64,000 bases of DNA, taken from positions 1 through 64,000 of the forward strand of contig JALEHN010000087.1 of assembly GCA_022770525.1 (NCBI GenBank), written 5' to 3'. Below the pieces are notes generated by a model, which was given only the letters and a program-made list of their open reading frames with translations, was not told the origin of the DNA and searched no databases. This document shows, piece by piece, positions 61,051 through 64,000 of the stretch. Every line of letters begins with the position of its first letter. The first letter of the stretch is position 1. The translations under genes were made by a program, and so were the position numbers. Origin of the DNA: Clostridiales bacterium (GTDB lineage: Bacteria; Bacillota; Clostridia; Lachnospirales; Lachnospiraceae).

Positions 61051-61332
61051 ATGCGTATCTGTGATTTGCGGCAAAAGGAAGTGATTAATGTCAGAGACTG
61101 TCAGCGGCTTGGTTTTGTCGCTGATGTTGATTTTGACTGCAATACAGGCTGTATATGTCAGCTGATTGTTCCTGTTCCGGGAAAGTTTTGCGGACTTTTC
61201 GGGCGGGAAACGGAATACACGATCGGATGGAAATGTGTTTGCCAGATCGGTGATGATGTCATTCTTGTGGACATCGATGTGAAGGAAGCGGCCGGAGGCT
61301 GCAAAGAAGGCGGCAATAAAAAGAATCACTGA
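61051..61332 (+). CDS. YlmC/YmxH-family sporulation protein (PRC-barrel-like)
   Basis: 93 residues. MRICDLRQKEVINVRDCQRL, GFVADVDFDCNTGCICQLIV, PVPGKFCGLFGRETEYTIGW and IGDDVILVDID are the family pattern (a small PRC-barrel beta fold). Members are linked to sporulation in Bacillus and Clostridia; the molecular role is unknown. Start ATG 61051 after CAGGTGATG. Confidence 0.9.
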   Translation: MRICDLRQKEVINVRDCQRLGFVADVDFDCNTGCICQLIVPVPGKFCGLFGRETEYTIGWKCVCQIGDDVILVDIDVKEAAGGCKEGGNKKNH

Positions 61333-61450
61333 CCGGCATCAGTTTCATGATCATATTTCAGATAAGAAGCCTGCATCCTTTGCAGGCATGAATCTGTATC
61401 AGGACTCGAAAAGAGAATTGAGATAGAAAAAATGACAGGGAGGAAACCGA

Positions 61451-61903
61451 ATGAAGTGCCCATTTTGCGGAGTACAGGAAACAAAAGTAATTGATTCGCG
61501 TCCGGCGGATGACAACAGTTCCATCAGAAGACGCCGGCAGTGCGAATCCTGCGGCAAACGATTTACAACCTATGAGAAGGTGGAGACGATACCGCTGATT
61601 GTTATAAAAAAGGATAACAACAGAGAGCCTTATGACAGAAGTAAGATTGAAAAAGGTATTATACGTTCCTGCAATAAGCGGCCGATTTCAGGTGATCAGA
61701 TCAACAAACTGCTGAATGATATTGAGACGGAGGTCTTTAAGTGCGACGAGCGGGAAATTCCTGCCAGCAGAATCGGTGAAATTGTCATGGATAAGTTAAA
61801 AGCGCTCGATCCGGTGGCTTATGTCAGATTTGCCTCGGTATACAGAGATTTTAAAGATGTCAATACGTTTATGGACGAGATTAAAAAGATTCTTGAAGGA
61901 TAA
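61451..61903 (+). CDS. nrdR: Transcriptional repressor NrdR
   Basis: 150 residues. Zinc ribbon MKCPFCG and [20 protein letters not shown]-cone from about residue 49 ([20 protein letters not shown]). It represses ribonucleotide reductase genes when dATP is high. AGGGAGG precedes ATG 61451. Confidence 0.97.
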   Translation: MKCPFCGVQETKVIDSRPADDNSSIRRRRQCESCGKRFTTYEKVETIPLIVIKKDNNREPYDRSKIEKGIIRSCNKRPISGDQINKLLNDIETEVFKCDEREIPASRIGEIVMDKLKALDPVAYVRFASVYRDFKDVNTFMDEIKKILEG

Positions 61904-61948
61904 GATACGGTGTAACTCAGTCAAATGGGTTACACCGTATCCGTTTTT
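61904..61948. terminator. Terminator between nrdR and dtd
   Basis: GATACGGTGTAAC (61904-61916) with its exact complement (61929-61941), 13 perfect pairs, then CGTTTTT. Confidence 0.9.
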
Positions 61949-62393
61949 ATCTCTGCGCGCTGTCAAGTATAATCGTTACCGGTCCGTCATTAATTAAAGA
62001 TACCTTCATATCGGCGCCGAATTCACCTTCCTCGGTTTTAAAGCCCAACGCCCGGCACTGCCGGATAAATTCAAGATACATTTTCTTTGAAAAGTCCGGA
62101 GCGCCCGCTTCAATGAAGCTTGGGCGGTTGCCTTTTTTCGTGTTTGCATATAATGTAAACTGGGATATAATTAATAATTCGCCGTTGACATCCTTAAGTG
62201 CAAGGTTCATTTTCTCATTTTCATCTTCAAAAATTCTCATATTGGTAATCTTTTTAACCATATAGGCAAGATCTTCTTCTGTATCGCTGTCAGCAACGCC
62301 AAGCAGCACAAGAAAACCTTTTTCGATGCTTCCCACTGTATTGCCGTCAATGGCAACAGATGCATTTTTTACACGCTGAATTACTGCTCTCAT
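61947..62393 (-). CDS. dtd: D-aminoacyl-tRNA deacylase
   Basis: 148 residues. [13 protein letters not shown] start, [40 protein letters not shown] (SQFTL motif) and [11 protein letters not shown] (GPVT motif with the catalytic Thr region). It hydrolyses D-aminoacyl-tRNA. Start ATG 62393 on the minus strand follows AAAGGAATTG; a longer reading upstream is not supported. Confidence 0.96.
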   Translation of the reverse strand: MRAVIQRVKNASVAIDGNTVGSIEKGFLVLLGVADSDTEEDLAYMVKKITNMRIFEDENEKMNLALKDVNGELLIISQFTLYANTKKGNRPSFIEAGAPDFSKKMYLEFIRQCRALGFKTEEGEFGADMKVSLINDGPVTIILDSAQR

Positions 62394-62700
62394 AATCAAT
62401 TCCTTTCTGATGCGATGGGGGTTCGTGCGCTTTGATGCTTTACAGTCTGCATTGTTTAAAAGCCTGCGCACATCGGCAGATACCGATGCGCCTAAACGAT
62501 GAAACCTTATCATCTGTATTGGCAAAAGTCCGCGAACGAACTTATTTTTGATAGTTATAGATGATTATACAGTGAAAACAATTCAGTTGCAAGGATTGTT
62601 TTGACAAACTTTTCCATCAGTTTATATACCGGATTTTCCGGGTGGCTATTGGTGACAGATTGGTGTCACATAGGGTGATGCCGGATAAAATGTTTGAGTG

Positions 62701-62757
62701 TGTCGAATTTTGTCGGACGATTACCCCTTGAACAGAAAATGATTTTTCTGATATGCT
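62701..62757 (+). promoter_or_regulatory. Tandem Spo0A-box-like sites and promoter upstream of comM
   Basis: TGTCGAA (62701, 7/7 to the 0A box) and TGTCGGA (62711, 6/7) are head-to-tail, 10 bp apart. Then TTGAAC (62728-62733), 18 bp, TATGCT (62752-62757). The 62394-62795 gap also has a small GGTGACA/TGTCAC hairpin (62649-62670) and no gene. Confidence 0.5.
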
Positions 62758-62795
62758 GTAAGCGGACAGGCAGTGGAGAGAAGAAAGAGAGTTTT

Positions 62796-64000
62796 ATGTT
62801 CAGTAGAGTTATCAGTGGGATTATATGCGGCGCGGACAGTCGTCTGGTCCATGTGGAAGCAGATATCAGCAACGGATTTCCATCCTATACGATGGTCGGT
62901 TACCTGGCTTCCGAGGTCAGAGAATCAAGGGACAGGGTGATCACAGCACTAAAGAATTCGGGTTTTGTTTTAAAACCGGCAAAGGTAACGGTCAATTTAT
63001 CGCCGGCCGATTTTAGAAAAGAAGGCACGGCCTTTGACCTGCCTGTGGCGGCGGCATTGATGGCAGCCACAGGCTATGTGCCGTCGAAGTATTTTCAGGA
63101 TACGATGATGATCGGTGAGCTGGGCCTTGACGGCACAGTGAGCGGCGTCCGCGGCGTGCTGCCCCTTGTATGCAGAGCGAGAGAACAGGGATTGAAGCGG
63201 TGTATCGTGCCGTCGGCAAACGTGTGTGAAGCTTCGGTTGTCCGAGGCATCGACGTATTCGGGGTCAGAGATTTAAAACAGCTGATTTTATGGCTTAGGG
63301 ATGAGGATGCATTGGGCGATGATGGTCAGGATATGTTTCAGGCACAAAGCAGTGCGGGAGGTATTTTAAGGCGGGAACAGGCTGTGCTGTCAGATGAGGA
63401 TATCTGCAGACCCGGCTGCAAATCACTTTATGATTTCGGTGATCTGCGCGGTCAGGAAGGGCTGAAGCAGGCCATCGAGACGGCAGTTGCCGGGATGCAT
63501 CATCTCCTTTTAGTCGGCGCGCCGGGGTCAGGCAAGTCCATGGCGGCAGCGTGCGTGCCTTCCATTTTGCCCGAGATGACCTTTGAGGAGAGTCTTGAGG
63601 TAACAAAAATATACAGTATTGCGGGATTGACGGAAAACCATCCGGGATTGATTAAAAAGCGGCCTTATCGTCAGCCCCATCATACGATTTCACCTTCGGC
63701 GATGGTGGGCGGCGGGTTTATTCCGGTGCCCGGAGAAATCAGTCTGGCACATCACGGCGTTTTGTTTCTGGATGAACTGGCTGAATTCAATCCGAAGCTG
63801 ATCGAGATGCTCAGACAGCCTCTGGAAAATCGGAATATTACGATTAACAGAGTTCATGGTACATATGTTTTTCCGGGCGACTTTATGCTTATTGCGGCGA
63901 TGAATCCGTGTCCGTGCGGTTATTATCCGGACAGACAGCGATGCCGGTGCAGTCCTTCACAGATTCGTCATTATCTCGGGAGAATCAGTTTCCCGATACT
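62796..64000 (+). CDS. comM: YifB/ComM-family Mg-chelatase-like AAA+ ATPase (partial, runs off the window)
   Basis: 401 codons seen of about 510. Lon-protease-like N-terminal domain ([58 protein letters not shown]); AAA+ module with Walker [33 protein letters not shown], Walker [12 protein letters not shown], and a CPCGY zinc-like loop near the end. In Haemophilus and Vibrio ComM promotes branch migration during transformation; in Firmicutes the role is less clear. Confidence 0.93.
   Translation, partial: MFSRVISGIICGADSRLVHVEADISNGFPSYTMVGYLASEVRESRDRVITALKNSGFVLKPAKVTVNLSPADFRKEGTAFDLPVAAALMAATGYVPSKYFQDTMMIGELGLDGTVSGVRGVLPLVCRAREQGLKRCIVPSANVCEASVVRGIDVFGVRDLKQLILWLRDEDALGDDGQDMFQAQSSAGGILRREQAVLSDEDICRPGCKSLYDFGDLRGQEGLKQAIETAVAGMHHLLLVGAPGSGKSMAAACVPSILPEMTFEESLEVTKIYSIAGLTENHPGLIKKRPYRQPHHTISPSAMVGGGFIPVPGEISLAHHGVLFLDELAEFNPKLIEMLRQPLENRNITINRVHGTYVFPGDFMLIAAMNPCPCGYYPDRQRCRCSPSQIRHYLGRISFPI

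Overview
The window reads as chromosome of a spore-forming, anaerobic member of the Clostridia, most likely Lachnospiraceae. The evidence is gene order and content: xseA-xseB-ispA-dxs-tlyA-nadK-argR-recN-spoIVB-spo0A, a division cluster that runs straight into ftsZ-spoIIGA-sigE-sigG, the yicC-remA-gmk-rpoZ-priA-def-fmt-rsmB-rlmN-stp-prkC-rsgA-rpe-thiN run, AGGAGG-type ribosome sites and moderate GC. No rRNA, tRNA, CRISPR array, prophage or insertion sequence was seen.

Layout. 1-11.3 kb: isoprenoid/NAD/arginine-repressor/recombination genes, the sporulation genes spoIVB and spo0A, and glgA. 11.3-13.4 kb: rqcH on the minus strand, with the tail of a broken PucR/CdaR-type regulator. 13.6-27.7 kb: a long plus-strand housekeeping run (transcription, translation maturation, Hanks kinase/phosphatase, ribosome GTPase, pentose phosphate, thiamine). 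27.7-32.5 kb: a decayed accessory island. It holds an antitoxin whose PIN toxin is deleted, a Crp/Fnr regulator broken into frames at A-runs, a C-terminally truncated acyl-CoA dehydrogenase, an FprA flavoprotein with an internal deletion, an intact antitoxin/PIN-toxin pair and an orphan ORF. The two toxin-antitoxin loci carry nearly the same promoter/operator leader although their antitoxins differ. 32.6-41.4 kb: ychF, lgt and an L-arabinose regulon (araR, araA, transaldolase, FGGY kinase, araD) with a visible AraR operator, ending in a small Cys-rich protein. 41.4-53.4 kb: mraZ-led division and cell-wall cluster, without murD/E/F/G. 53.7-56.3 kb: spoIIGA-sigE-sigG. 56.4-57.2 kb: a eukaryotic-type hisA on the minus strand. 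57.5-60.8 kb: ptsH-ptsI, then a one-PRD antiterminator and a stand-alone EIIB. 61-64 kb: ylmC/ymxH, nrdR, dtd and the start of comM.

Most notable. (1) ptsH is preceded by a textbook BglG/LicT-type RNA antiterminator site overlapping an intrinsic terminator. The CAT-domain antiterminator encoded just downstream keeps only one PRD and is paired with an EIIB that has no EIIC, which suggests a minimal PTS-sensing circuit that controls the general PTS genes. (2) The Crp/Fnr gene needs two -1 shifts, each at an A-run heptamer followed at once by TGA. (3) Many intergenic gaps are built of degenerate tandem copies of 20-48 bp anchored on the neighbouring stop or start codon; the clearest is four exact 32-bp periods ending in the rsmB start. 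(4) Several Spo0A-type sites are visible, including a spoIIG promoter with a 21-bp spacer.
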